Source: Lycium barbarum (lineage: Eukaryota > Streptophyta > Magnoliopsida > Solanales > Solanaceae). From it: 64,000 nt of DNA. Below the pieces are notes generated by a model, which saw only the letters and a program-made list of their open reading frames with translations, did no database searches and was not told where the DNA came from. Within the stretch, counting starts at the first letter, position 1. Each line of letters begins with the position of its first letter. Made by a program: the position numbers and the translations under genes. This document shows positions 31,919-44,536 of the stretch, piece by piece. Location of the stretch: the NCBI RefSeq assembly GCF_019175385.1, contig NC_083339.1:29851637-29915636 (forward strand), given 5' to 3'.

Positions 31919-34900
31919 TGTCACGACCCAACCCCGTGGGCCGCGACCAGTGCCCGAGCTGGGCACCTATACGTACCCGATACCCCAAATTAGCATATTA
32001 ACAGAATAATAATATAATAATAATATTAGTGGTCGCTACAGAATTTAGCAGAAAAGCAGACTTGGCACACATAGGCCGATAAGGCCATCACAGAACAGAA
32101 TATCCCAAACATATGTACAGAACCCACACAGATGTATCCACAGACCTCTACAGAACATATCATAATCATAAGACGGGACAGGGCCCCGTCATACCCTGAA
32201 CAAAGTACATATCCAGATAGCAGTGACAGACTGTACCAAAAGATGGGCTCTGTAGAAGAGAGCGCCCCAAATAGCAGAAATAGGATCCTAAACGTGTGGA
32301 TCAGCGAACCTGTCGTCAGTACCTGCGCGGCATGAAAACGCAGCCCCCGAAGAAAGGGGGTCAGTACGAAATATGTACTGAATATGTAAAGCGGAATCAC
32401 AGAAGTCAAATCATAATGGTTACAGAAAATGAGTACAGAATCCAGAGTGTCAAATGCATATTTCCAAAACAGACAGAATGCGTACAGAAACATATGTCAT
32501 ATCATATCATATCCGGTCCCTGACACGGGACTCGGCAGACAGAATGTGGCCACCCTCCCGACGCTGGTGCCACTATACAGAGGAATCAGAAAAAGGGGCG
32601 TGGCCCCGTATCATAAAATGTCATATCAGAATGGCCATAACAGATCAGATCAGAATAGGCGGACATGGCACATCATACTCCACAGACCCATGTACGCGTA
32701 TACCTGCCCCCTCACATCGGGGCGCGACGAACAATGCAGAGAATTACGCTTGACAACATATCCTGGCCCGGGCTCAGTGTGGAAAACATTGGGACATCCA
32801 CGAATGGAGTAGTGAGAGACTAATGCAATTTAAAAATATAATAAATGTTTTCAAAGACTCGATGAAGCGTATCAAAGACAAACAAATCCAATGGGGTCGG
32901 ACGGAATCATAATAAATGTATTTCGGATATCATAATAAATTACAGAAGTATAACTTTCCCGAAGTCATTCCGAGTGTCAAAATAATTTATAATATTTAAC
33001 AGAATATTTAAAATAATATTCGTTAAGCGATTAGTAGGGTAATTAAAACATTTCTTTCAAAAATCGCTTAAAAAGGAAGCTTTAACACATTAGGGGCAAA
33101 ACCGTAAATAGCGGGCCCGCCTTGGGACAAACAAGGCGGCGGGCTCAAATTGTGCCCTCTAAGCATATAGTATCACCTAAAAAGGTTATACAAACATTCT
33201 ATGACTTTCTGAATAATTTAGAGCAAAATTGCATAATTTCAGAAAAAGCGTATCAAAATGGTTCAATTCTACTGAAGGAAAAACTGAAATTTTGTCTTGC
33301 GGATTCCGAGGGCCAAGAGGTCCTTCGAGGCCCGGATCCGACCCTAACACACTAGGGGCATGCCAAGGGAAGAATTGGGGTTGCTTTACATACCTTTCGC
33401 GCTCCTTAAGCCTTTCCAAACTCACTTCCCGTTTCGTCGAAAAACTGCAATTGGTCAAGTTTACCAATTGTGAATTATTAATGCCATTATTTCAACTTTA
33501 AGCATATTTGGCTACCGAAATTTTGGCAGCACTTCCCCTATACATATGACACCCCGAGAATTCAACTCGGCTATAAATCATCAACAACAACCCAAACGAC
33601 AACAACAATATCAACAATGAACATTAAAAACACAAATATCCTTCAACTAGTCATTTTTCTCACAAGTTGACATAATCTTCAATTCAACCCAACTTTCAAC
33701 TAAGATCAATAATTTCATATTCAACAACCATCATGATCATCACCATATAGTTCTAGAAACATTTCATATCGTTTTCCTTAAGATATACACTCGATATACA
33801 TGATATACAATCTTCCGCCAAAATCATAACTTATGCAAAACATCAAATCTTTGGCATACAACTTCATAACAAATTTCTAACTTCCAAATTCATCAACCAT
33901 AATCATAATTCACATCTTAACAACTTCATTTCCATAATATCACAAAATTATTCTAAAGTGACATAATCATCTATATTCCAACTTCAACCAAAATTCATTC
34001 AACTTTCATTCCCAATATAATTTCCATCATAACCACAACTAGAATGCAACATAAAATTCAACTCATATATGTATACAACATATATACACCCATGGCTACA
34101 TATATATATACATACCCACTTTGCAAACTTCCTTATTTCCATAATTTCTACTCATTTCCACATACCACAACATAAACAAACCTTCATAACATAAGAAAAA
34201 GGAATTGATTCTTACCTTTTTCTACAAACTTCTTCACTTGAACAAGTTGTCAACTTGAAGAAATAAGTGCTCCTTCTTCCAAAACAATTACACCAAGTTG
34301 TAGAGGACACTTAATTTAGTAGGAATTCAACAAGAAAATAATTTTAGAGGCAAGATTTTGAGGGGTGATTTTTCTATGGCCAAACCCGAAATGCCCTCTT
34401 TTTGTTCTTGTTTTTCCTCCTATTCTTTCTCTTGAAAGTTCTATGGAATTTGGATGATTAAGTGGTCTTTTATTCATTGACCACATGACTTAATTCCATG
34501 GGCTTGGATCCTTTTTATGGACCATGGCCGAATGGCTCCTCACTTGGGCCTGAATTGTTTTTTCATTTTTTTGGGCCAACTCGGTTGGTCCCGAGTTGGG
34601 CCTAGCCCACTGACCTTTCGACCTTAAAACGTTCATATCTCCTTGTACCGACGTCACCTGGGAACCCACGACCTATGGATGGAAAGATAATTCAATTATC
34701 TACAACTTCTATTTCAAGGTATTTTCGAAATTCCAAACTTACAATACAGTTTTTGCCCCCCAAAGTCAGGTCACCCGAAAACGTTTTCTTAAAAATATTC
34801 GTTAGGAGGGTTTCCACTTTGATTTGGTCCAAAGGTACTTCATGAGTTGTGTTTAACTTTACATATGTGATTCATATGACTTTTCAAATGTTCCAAAAAA

Positions 34901-34964
34901 AAATCTCGGTATGTGGGCCCCACCCCAGCAGATGCTCCGAGGTTCAAAAATACGGGATATAACA
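31919..34964 (-). mobile_element. Solo LTR (3,046 bp) of a Ty3/gypsy element inside viral ORF2
   Basis: It begins TGTCACGACCC and ends GGATATAACA and is flanked by the exact 5-bp duplication TAGAA (31914-31918 and 34965-34969). There is no primer site, gag or pol between the ends, so it is a single LTR left by recombination. In minus orientation it reads TGTTAT...GTCGTGACA, resembling the LTRs at 35695 and 46726. ORFs inside are not viral or protein-like. Long LTRs of this kind are usual in Solanaceae Tekay/Del-type elements, which is inference. Confidence 0.85.
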
Positions 34965-35299
34965 TAGAACACTTAGCAAATACATTTCCAAAAAGAATAA
35001 ATAATAAGACACGAAATTCACAGCTAATTGAAGACTTTCGAGAAACCTTAATAAATGTAGATGAATATATGTCAGACACAGAAAGTATATACTCCATAGT
35101 AAGTGTAGATACTAAAGAAAAAATTAAAACAGACTCATCAGACTCAGAAGCAGAAGAATTAATTAATGAGATAGGATTAGAAAAACTAGACCTAGAACCA
35201 ATTCAAATGGATAATTTAGCAAATATATCAGAAGACTGTAGTCACGACTTCGAAAGAAATAAAGGTTTAGATAGTAATGCATGTTTCTCTTGTAAATAG
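34965..35299 (+). pseudogene. Viral ORF2 C-terminal part, copy A
   Basis: It resumes the ORF2 phase right after the target duplication with the rest of the zinc knuckle: His is present, but the last metal-binding Cys position is Phe. An acidic Ser/Asp/Glu tail follows (DSSDSEAEELINEIG), as caulimovirid coat proteins have. At the end is CFSCK, then stops at 35297-35299 and 35372-35374. In the same phase between them lie more Cys (CKNYF, GCIMCI), so the original reading probably went on through a second Cys-rich patch. Confidence 0.75.
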
Positions 35300-35443
35300 T
35301 TTCCTAGTAGAGATAAAAGAGCAAAATGTAAAAATTATTTTATAGAAGGATGTATCATGTGTATAGAAAAATAATTTAAGACAAATATACACAAAGAAGA
35401 AAGACATAAAAAAGTAAAAGACCCTACTATTAGTATAAGAATA

Positions 35444-35694
35444 ATGACATTAGAAACTAGAATGAACGAATTAGAAACCAGGTTATATAAATTAGAAAAA
35501 GGAAAACAAAAAGAAGCAGATAGCGAAGATGAAGAAATAGGTTTATCTAATATACAACCGCTAAGAACAATACCAGAAGATTCAACAGCGGAACTAATGA
35601 GTATAGAAGACCATGGAGCCCTAGTATGTAATGAAGATAAAAAATTAGGAACAATAAAAATACTTGCAAGAATTAAAATAGATGACTATGAAAT
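35444..35694 (+). pseudogene. Viral ORF3 N-terminal part, copy A
   Basis: From ATG 35444, a charged coiled-coil-like start (TRMNELETRLYKLEKGK) and an acidic stretch, running up to the protease domain. A solo LTR interrupts it after codon 83. The reading phase is the same on the far side (from 37998). ORF3 of this family is the replication polyprotein. Confidence 0.7.
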
Positions 35695-37991
35695 TGTCAC
35701 GCCCCGAACCTGGGCCTGGACGTAACACGGCACCCGGTGCCTGACTGCATGTGACCGAGCGAACCAACTGGCTAGCTGAATCAACATGTGATACCAAAAC
35801 ATAACTAATTCATAAAATAAAACTAACACATGCTGATTAACTAAACGTCTGACTGAAATATCATAATGCGGAAATACTTAGACAATCTGAACATATTTGA
35901 AAGAAGCCAACATGGCTACACCAAAACAACTGGACGACTGAGTATAACTGTCTACAAGGATAACATAACAAATATCTAACAATCTGAACTGTGTCTATGA
36001 AGCCTGTAAGAGTACTGAATAATAAAGCTATCTATAAACTGAATTAACTAGATAGCTGACAACGCCCCGAAGGAATTTGGGGCTCACCAGTAGCTGATAG
36101 GTGCACTCCTAAATAGCTGAGTCGTCAACTTGTATATCGTTGCCTGCATCGTGAAATGCAGGCCCCCAAGCTACAAAAGGGACATCAACACATTTGAATT
36201 GTACTGGTATGTAAAGCAACTGAAGCAATAAAATGCTGGAACTGAAACTGAAACTGAACTAAATAGGAAAGCAAGAAGCTGAAGTACTCCCTGTTCTGGA
36301 TGAAGAATCACCTGTAAAACTGTAAATATAACTGTGGCCTGGGGCCCAAATAATGTGCACAAAAACTGTGGCCTCTGGCCCAAGCAATACGTATGCATAA
36401 ACTGTGGCCTAGGGCCCAAAAGTACAGATACAGGTGTTCAACATTAACAATTTACAAAACTGAGACTGGCTATAGCTGATAGCATGATAACTATTTCTGA
36501 TTATGGGACTCTTGCAAATAACTGGTTATACACTGATTGAGACTCATGTGATAATAATGCATAAGTCTATAAAGATTACGTGCTGAGTTCATGATGTTCA
36601 AAGTGACAACCATGAACGAATTCTGTAACTGCAACCCTAGAAGATAACAGTTCTATATCATATCATGAAACTAGGGCTAAACTATATTCTGAGTCAAATT
36701 GCTGACAAGTATGAAGAATGAGGCATAGGGAGAATCATGAATATTCCCTAACGTAGATAGTTAGCCTCACATACCTTAATTCCAGCCTTTGAGCGTAACA
36801 CAATGTTCGTCAACCCTTTCAACTTTGATCTATATCAATACAAGTCAAAGGGATTCTATATTAGCAATAATATTCATGCTTTGGTCATCTAAGCATTTTA
36901 TCAAACACTAGGTGGGCAGGAAGCTCCACAACCTTCATTAATGGTGTTTTCTTCACCCAATCCCCATTCTATTACTTCTAGATGATTCTACAATCTCAAT
37001 TAGATGTAATTAACATCATTCTTCATCACCCATATGAATACAACAATCCCAAGTGAACAATCCAAAACTCTAGCATAGTTCATATAATTCTCTTTATCAA
37101 ACCCATTTTCTATATGCTTCCTCAATCCAAGTGTTTTTAACTTATCAATACTTCAATCATCATAAAAACATCATAAAACTTACCTTAGTTGTTGTAGGAA
37201 TAAGCCTTGATTTGTAATGCTTCACTTGAACAAAATCCTAGTTCCACCTTCCATGGAATTTCTTGACTTGAATGGACTTTGATGTGTTTCTTACACTTAG
37301 TTTTGTGGATTGATGAAGTGTATCTTTGGTTTCACTTAGATTCTTGCATATGAAGTGTTTGGAAGGCTCTAGAGAACTCTTGAGTCGTGGAGGAGAAATG
37401 GGAATGAAAAAAATGAGCTTGGGTCTCTTATTAACATCTTAAAATCTGACCCGTCGGGCAATTCTACGCCAGTTTTTACGGACCGTCAAACTGTTTGACG
37501 GACCGTCAAAATGGCCCGTAAAACTGCCCAGCAAAATATGGGTTTCTGTGACCATTTTACGCTGGCCTGAGTCAATTTTACGGACCGTCAAATTGTTTTA
37601 CGACCGTCAAAATTTCCTACGGACCGTCAAATGGTCCGTAGAAAATTTTCTGCTCGGACAGTCTGTCGTATAATGGCCATAACTTTTGATCCCGATATGC
37701 TGTGAGGGCCCAAGACATATGGTTGGAAAGCTATTTCAAAGGAATAAAACTTTCATCAAGGAAGTTTTCCCAAATTCCAAATTAATAGAGGGGTTATGGT
37801 CGTTAGAAGTAAGACCTTCTATAAACTCACTTGCAAACATGCCTCGTAGAGTGGCTTCCAACTTTTCTTTGCCCAAAGACATTTCTTATGACTTAATTAG
37901 TTTTCAAAACACTTCTTATAACCCTCATATTGGTTCCATTATATTATCATCTTATGAGTCAAACTTTCGCCCGAAGCTACGAGGTGTTACA
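35695..37991 (-). mobile_element. Solo LTR (2,297 bp) of a related gypsy element inside viral ORF3
   Basis: TGTCACGCCCCGAACC at the left and CGAGGTGTTACA at the right, with 5-bp duplication GAAAT at 35690-35694 and 37992-37996. In minus orientation it is TGTAACACC...GGTTCGGGGCGTGACA, the same ends as the LTR at 46726-48873. At 37470-37640 it holds many ACGGACCGTCAAA words in both orientations. No internal genes remain. Confidence 0.87.
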
Positions 37992-40040
37992 GAAATAGAG
38001 ACATTAGCATTAGTAGATTCGGGATGTATTAAATGTATAATAAATAAACGAATAGTTTCACCAAATTTAATAAAAGTTCTAGACAAACCAGTTGCAGCCA
38101 TGCAAATGGATGGAACTCATAATATATATAAACATTATGTTCATAAGGCATACATTAGCTTTATCAACACTTGTTCATAATTTTATAAACCTAGTTATAA
38201 AATGGATAAAATATGGGTAAGAGACTTGAATATAAATATAGACTTTGTCATCGGATTATACTTTGTGTTACATAACAATGGAAGTTGCATGATTACAAGA
38301 GATGGAGTAATTTTTCTAAAAAATATTACTCATACACCAGTACAAGCTCATAAAACTGAAACTAGAATCAGACATAAGAAGATCTCTACTCCAGACCAAA
38401 TAAACCTGCAAAAGAAAGAAGAGAGTTGTTGTAAGGATTGTCAAGACAACAATACATGCTGTAAAAGCAAAAGAGAAATAAAGAATTTAATTCTAGAAGA
38501 AGAAGAAATACTAGACGACGATAATCTAATAGGAAAAAATTATACTTTAATAGACATAGAAACATAATTATATAATTTTAAAACAGGGATAGAAAGGATA
38601 GGAGTAATAAAAAACCAAAAAGATTTAGATAATATAATAAGAATACTAGATGAGATAGAAATTATAGGAGAAAAACCTTTAAAACATTGGAAATATAACA
38701 AAATTGTATGTAAATTAGACATAATAAATCCAGAATATATAATTAAAACAGCCTCAATAGAAGCAACTAACCAAGATGTGGAAGGCCTTAAAGTACAAAT
38801 AAAAGAATTATTAAATTTAGGAGCAATAAGAAGACCTACTTCTAAACACAGATCTGCCGTATTTATGGTAAGAAATCATAGTGAGATAGTAAGAGGAAAA
38901 GCTAGAATGATAATAAATTACAAAAGACTTAATGATAACACCAAAACAGATGGATATAAGTTACTAGACAAAACAGAACTAAAAAATAGAATACAAAGTA
39001 AAAAGATCTTTAGTAAATTTGATTGTAAATCAGGATATTGGCAGGTACGAATGCATGAAGAAAGTATAGAATGGACTGCATTTACTTGTCCTGAAGGACA
39101 TTTCGAATGGTTAGTAATGCCATTTGGATTAAAGACAGCTCCACCAATTTTTCAAAGAAAAATGGATAGTATATTTACAGACTATAAAAGATTTGTCCTA
39201 GTATATGTAGATGATATATTAGTATTTAGTAAAGACATGAAAGAATATTTAGGATACCTACAGACAATATTTATATTATTCGTAGAAAATGGAATAATAA
39301 TTAGCAAGAAAAAGATGGAATTATGTAAAAACCATATAAACCTTTTAGGAGTAGTGCTAGGAGATGGAAAAATAAAATTGCAACCTCATATAGCTAAAAA
39401 AGCCTTAGAAATGCCAGATAAACTAGATAATGTTAAAGAATTACAAAAATTCTTAAGAATAGTAAATTATGCTAGAAGTTTTATAAAAGACTTAGGAAAA
39501 ATAGCAGGGCTATTGTATTAAAAAACGAGATCAAATGGTCAAAAACACTTTAATACAGAAGATAGATTAGTACAAAAAGTTAAAGAAAAAATAAAAGATA
39601 TTCCAGACTTAAATATGCTCCTAGAAACAGACTATTTAATTATAGAAACAGATGGAAGCTTCGAAGGATGGGGAGCAGTATTAAAGGCAAAACCAAATAA
39701 ATATAGCAATACAAGTGAAGAAAAGATATGTGCTTACCAAAGTGGTAAGTACCGAGAAAAAGGAAATATGAGTAGTATAGACGCTGAAATTTTAGCTGTA
39801 ATATATGACTTAAATAGTTTTAGACTATATATACTAAATAAACCAGAAATATTGGTAAGAACAGACTGTGAAGCTATAGTCAAATTCTATCAAAAGATTA
39901 ATGATAAAAGTAGCAGTAGACGAAGATGGTTAAACTTTATGGATACTATTTCAATTTATAATTTAACATTTGAACATATAAAAGGAAAAGATAATAACCT
40001 AGCAGACCAATTAAGCAGATTAAAAATTACATCTAACTGA
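37992..40040 (+). pseudogene. Viral ORF3: protease, reverse transcriptase, RNase H, copy A
   Basis: One reading phase runs the whole way, broken only by stops at 38178-38180, 38565-38567 and 39519-39521. Protease: ALVDSGCIKCII (DSG at the active site) just after the LTR. A Cys-rich stretch (CCKDCQDNNTCC) follows. [45 protein letters not shown] and catalytic YVDDILVFS near 39200. RNase H: ETDGSFEGWGAVL, then MSSIDAEILAVIYDL and HIKGKDNNLADQLSR. No integrase follows, which separates it from gypsy elements. This is the best preserved viral gene here but it is still non-functional. The stop at 38178 is not shared by copy B. Confidence 0.9.
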
Positions 40041-40057
40041 TTTTCTATTTAAACAGC

Positions 40058-40748
40058 ATGAGACCATCAAGTTCTCAGACAGCAGACAAGGGAAAAGGCA
40101 TAGCCTCAACCCAAGACAATTACAGACAAAAAGTACTAGATAATCTTCATTTTAGACCTACATCTACATTAGACAAAAACGCCTTAAAAAGAACACATTT
40201 TGGAACCAATAATTTAGTATTTTTTCCGCCATCTAATTTAACTTTTAAGGTATTACCAGAATATGTAATAGACAAACAACAGACATGTTTAGTAGACAAT
40301 TTATGGATATCACATAACAAAAAAGACTCTAGTCATTTTGTAGCCACTCTAAATGCACTTTGTCAGTATTTTACAGACAAAAATCTAGATAAGAAATTTA
40401 AATTTTATGTTGTAATCCATGGTAGAACTAATGGTATTTTCCAGACCTGGATAGAAGTTTTAGATTCTATTAAAGATATAAGAAAACCTCTTTTTAAAGG
40501 CTTTAATGATTTCACTGAGGCATTAGACTATGCTAGAGGAGTGTTGGGTCCAAACTAGCTACTATATTTCTCCAGCTCTCACACAAAATTCAGATAGAAC
40601 CCCTCAGTACAATATACAAAAAGACATAGACAAGGTGATTTTTTGCGATCATTGCTCTACTATGACTGAGATCGTCAGAAGACTTAACCAGCAGAAAGAG
40701 ACACTCATCCAAGAAACTAGACGGCTGCGCACGGGCCCAACACTTTAG
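40058..40748 (+). pseudogene. Viral ORF4: viroplasmin/transactivator N-terminal part, copy A
   Basis: ATG 40058 lies 17 nt after the ORF3 stop. Residues about 115-160 (KFYVVIHGRTNGIFQTW, then KGFNDFTEALDYARG) match the caulimovirus viroplasmin domain, which shares its fold with the RNase H1 N-terminal hybrid-binding domain. In the virus family this protein forms inclusion bodies and promotes reinitiation of translation. A frameshift near 40540 moves the reading to the frame ending at 40748 (a short CxxC and a helical Arg/Glu stretch). Confidence 0.85.
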
Positions 40749-40790
40749 ATTATAGTGCATCTATGTGTATGTAGTTGTCTTTGAATAGTG

Positions 40791-40882
<92 letters not shown>

Positions 40883-42427
40883 ATATTATGTTCAAAACAC
40901 GATTAATATAACATTGTAGTTTGTGCTGTGTATCTAAAATTTTATTATATTGATGTTTGCTACGAATATAAAATCGGCAAATTTATTAATATTTTTTAAA
41001 AGAAAATACTTGTTTAAAAGGAAACTATTTTCCTCTCTTTGAGATAAAACAATAGCAATATGTAAGCATCAGTTGATACTTTTAATTTTAATTTGATTAA
41101 TTTAAAGGTGTAAAATACTTATTATTTTTTTATCAAATTTTTTATTTGGATAATTCTAATTCAAATTGTTAAATTAATTTTACACGTTTAAAACGAAACA
41201 AAGTAGAAATTGATTTTCTATTTAAACGAAGAAATACTATTTTTAAATTTTTAGTAAATATTCTCGGTTTAGCTCATTTTACTTGTCATGTTGTTTTTTC
41301 CATGTTTTTTTTTAAGAAAACGTCGATTAGAATTATAATTTGACTAATTTACCTTATTCATTATTTGAGCTCCATTTGATATTTTTTTTACGACATTAAT
41401 CTCTTTTCACATTTATTAGAGTAAGAATAAAAATAAAAAAGTAATTAAATTCTATCTTATTTTAAAATATAAATATTTTAAGTATATTTATTTTAGTGAA
41501 GATAACAAATAAATGACATGGAGGAATATCAAATACAACAATTTAATATCTAGATTAGATCTCAGGCTAATATAAAAAAAAAACTATATGGTTTGACTAC
41601 TTAACTTTTTGAAGAAAAACAATTTTATTTGCTCCCACTAATGGATTGATACGCACGTGGCAATGAATCCATCATTATTGACTTAATGAGATACTTTGGA
41701 AATTACATGAATATTATTTGATTTTTTAATATGGAGTGCACCGTTGTTTTGGGCATTATTAATTTGCACTATTTTTATGCACATATATATATACATACTA
41801 TGTTCAAAACACGATTAATATAACATTGTAGTTTGTACTCCGTATCTAAAACTTTAGTATATTAGTGTTTACTACGAATACAAAATCTGCACTTTTTTTT
41901 TTACATTATTTTTTTTTTAATATGGGGTTCATTTTTTTTTTAATATTGTTTGATTTTGTTAATATGGGGTCCCCTTTTTTTTACAGTGAGTTTAGAGATG
42001 GTGGGTTCCAATTTTTTTTTTTTTTTTTTTTTTTATATTGCTTGATGTTGTTTAGTATGAGGTCCACCCTTTATGGGGGACACTTTTTTTTGACATTATT
42101 AGTTTGTACTATTTTTATGCATATAATATATATACATATACTATGTTCAAAACACGATTAATATAACATTGTAGTTTGTGCTCCGTATCTAAAACTTTAT
42201 TATATTAGTGTTTGCTACGAATACAAAGCCAGTACTTTTTTTTTTAACATTATATTTTTTTAATAGGGGGTTCACTTTTTTAAGGGACAACAGACGACGA
42301 AGCATGGGTCTAAACCCATGCTTTATATAGTTTCTTCTTTTTCTTATTTTTATTTTTTATATTGCTTGGTGTTGTTTAGTATGGGGCCCACCCTTTTGGA
42401 CATTATTAGTTTGCACTATTTTTATGC

Positions 42428-42468
<41 letters not shown>

Positions 42469-42587
42469 TATGTTCAAAACACGATTGATATAACATTGTA
42501 ATTTGTGCTCTGTATCTAAAACTTTATTATATTAGTGTTTGCTACAAATACAAAGTCTGCACTTTTTTTAAAAAAATTATTAATTTG

Positions 42588-42630
<43 letters not shown>

Positions 42631-43287
42631 TGGGGCCCACAATGTTTTTTGCACTTTTTTTTTGACATTGTTTGTTTTTTCAATATGGGATTCACTTTTT
42701 TTTTTTTTATATATATATTGATTGATTTTGTCAATATGGGATACTATGTTCAAAACACGATTAATATAACATTTTAGTTTGTGCACCGTATTTAAAACTT
42801 TATTATATTAGTGTTTGCTATGAATACACACGTGGCAATGAATCCATCATTATTTACTTAATTAGATACTTTGGAAATTACATGAATATTGCTTGATTTT
42901 TTAATATGGGGTGCACTTTTTTTTTGCACTTTTTTTTTTGACATTGTTTGTTTTTTTAATATGGGATTCACTTTTTATTTTTTTATTTTTATATATTGCT
43001 TGATTTTGTCAATATGGGATACTATGTTCAAAACACGATTAATATAACATTGTAATGTGTGCTCCATATTTAAAACTTTATTATATTAGTGTTTGCTACG
43101 AATACACACGTGGCAATGAATCCATCATTATTGACTTAATGAGATACTTTGAAAATTATATGAATATTGTTTGATTTTTTAATATGGGGTGCACTTTTTT
43201 TTTGACATTATTAATTTGCACTATTTTTTAATATTAGTTGTTGTTTAATATATATGGGGCCCACAATTATTTTTTTATTAAATTGGA

Positions 43288-43341
<54 letters not shown>

Positions 43342-43370
43342 TGCCCAACCGGCTCTTCTTAATAGTAGAA
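40749..43370. repeat. AT-rich tandem repeat block interrupting viral ORF4
   Basis: A unit starting TACTATGTTCAAAACACGAT, continuing TATAACATTGTAGTTTGTGC and GTGTTTGCTACGAATACA, recurs at about 40886, 41796, 42138, 42466, 42741 and 43020 (spacing about 910, 342, 328, 275 and 279). A second phrase, CACGTGGCAATGAATCCATC, recurs near 41655, 42832 and 43109. TA tracts edge the block (40793-40846 with a following GA tract, and 43291-43338) and also occur inside it. T-runs and AATATGGGGTTCAC recur between units. No coding content. Confidence 0.85.
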
Positions 43371-43374
43371 AAAA

Positions 43375-44206
<832 letters not shown>

Positions 44207-44286
44207 AAAGTAGCTTTAATAAAACAGCCACAACAAATGGACAGATCAGCTAACAGACAAGTAAATAAAGTTTTCTTTTGAAAAAA

Positions 44287-44390
44287 TTCACGTGACGATG
44301 GGGCCCAAAGAGCACCCGGCTGAACTCAAAAGATTCTTCAACATTTTGAAATCCGGAGTTAAAGTCCGCCAGACGCCTATAAATAGTAGC
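44287..44390 (+). promoter_or_regulatory. Viral promoter with TATA box and TGACG element
   Basis: CTATAAATAG at 44377-44386 is a good plant TATA box. About 85 bp upstream lies CACGTGACG (44289-44297), combining a G-box-like CACGTG with a TGACG core as found in the as-1 element of caulimoviral promoters. It sits between ORF4 and the leader of copy B, the expected place for the pregenomic RNA promoter. Transcription would start near 44410. Confidence 0.65.
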
Positions 44391-44536
44391 ATTTGTGGAG
44401 AAGCAAAGACAACACGAATAAGAGCACCAACCACCTCTCTCTAGAAAACTTCCATATTCCCCTTCTCTTTCATCAAATGCTCCAATCCTTTGCCCAGTCA
44501 AAAAACTTTGTAATATAAACTCCCATTGTAAAAAAG

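Noticed and set aside
32026..32812. Several overlapping ORFs in the solo LTR
   Set aside because: They overlap on both strands, lack motifs and lie wholly within a non-coding LTR.
37686..37990. N-terminal part of the ORF that runs into the viral protease
   Set aside because: This stretch lies inside the solo LTR. Only sequence from 37992 on is viral.
40793..40880. CRISPR-like or functional array at the TA/GA tract
   Set aside because: Simple dinucleotide repeats without spacers in a plant genome.
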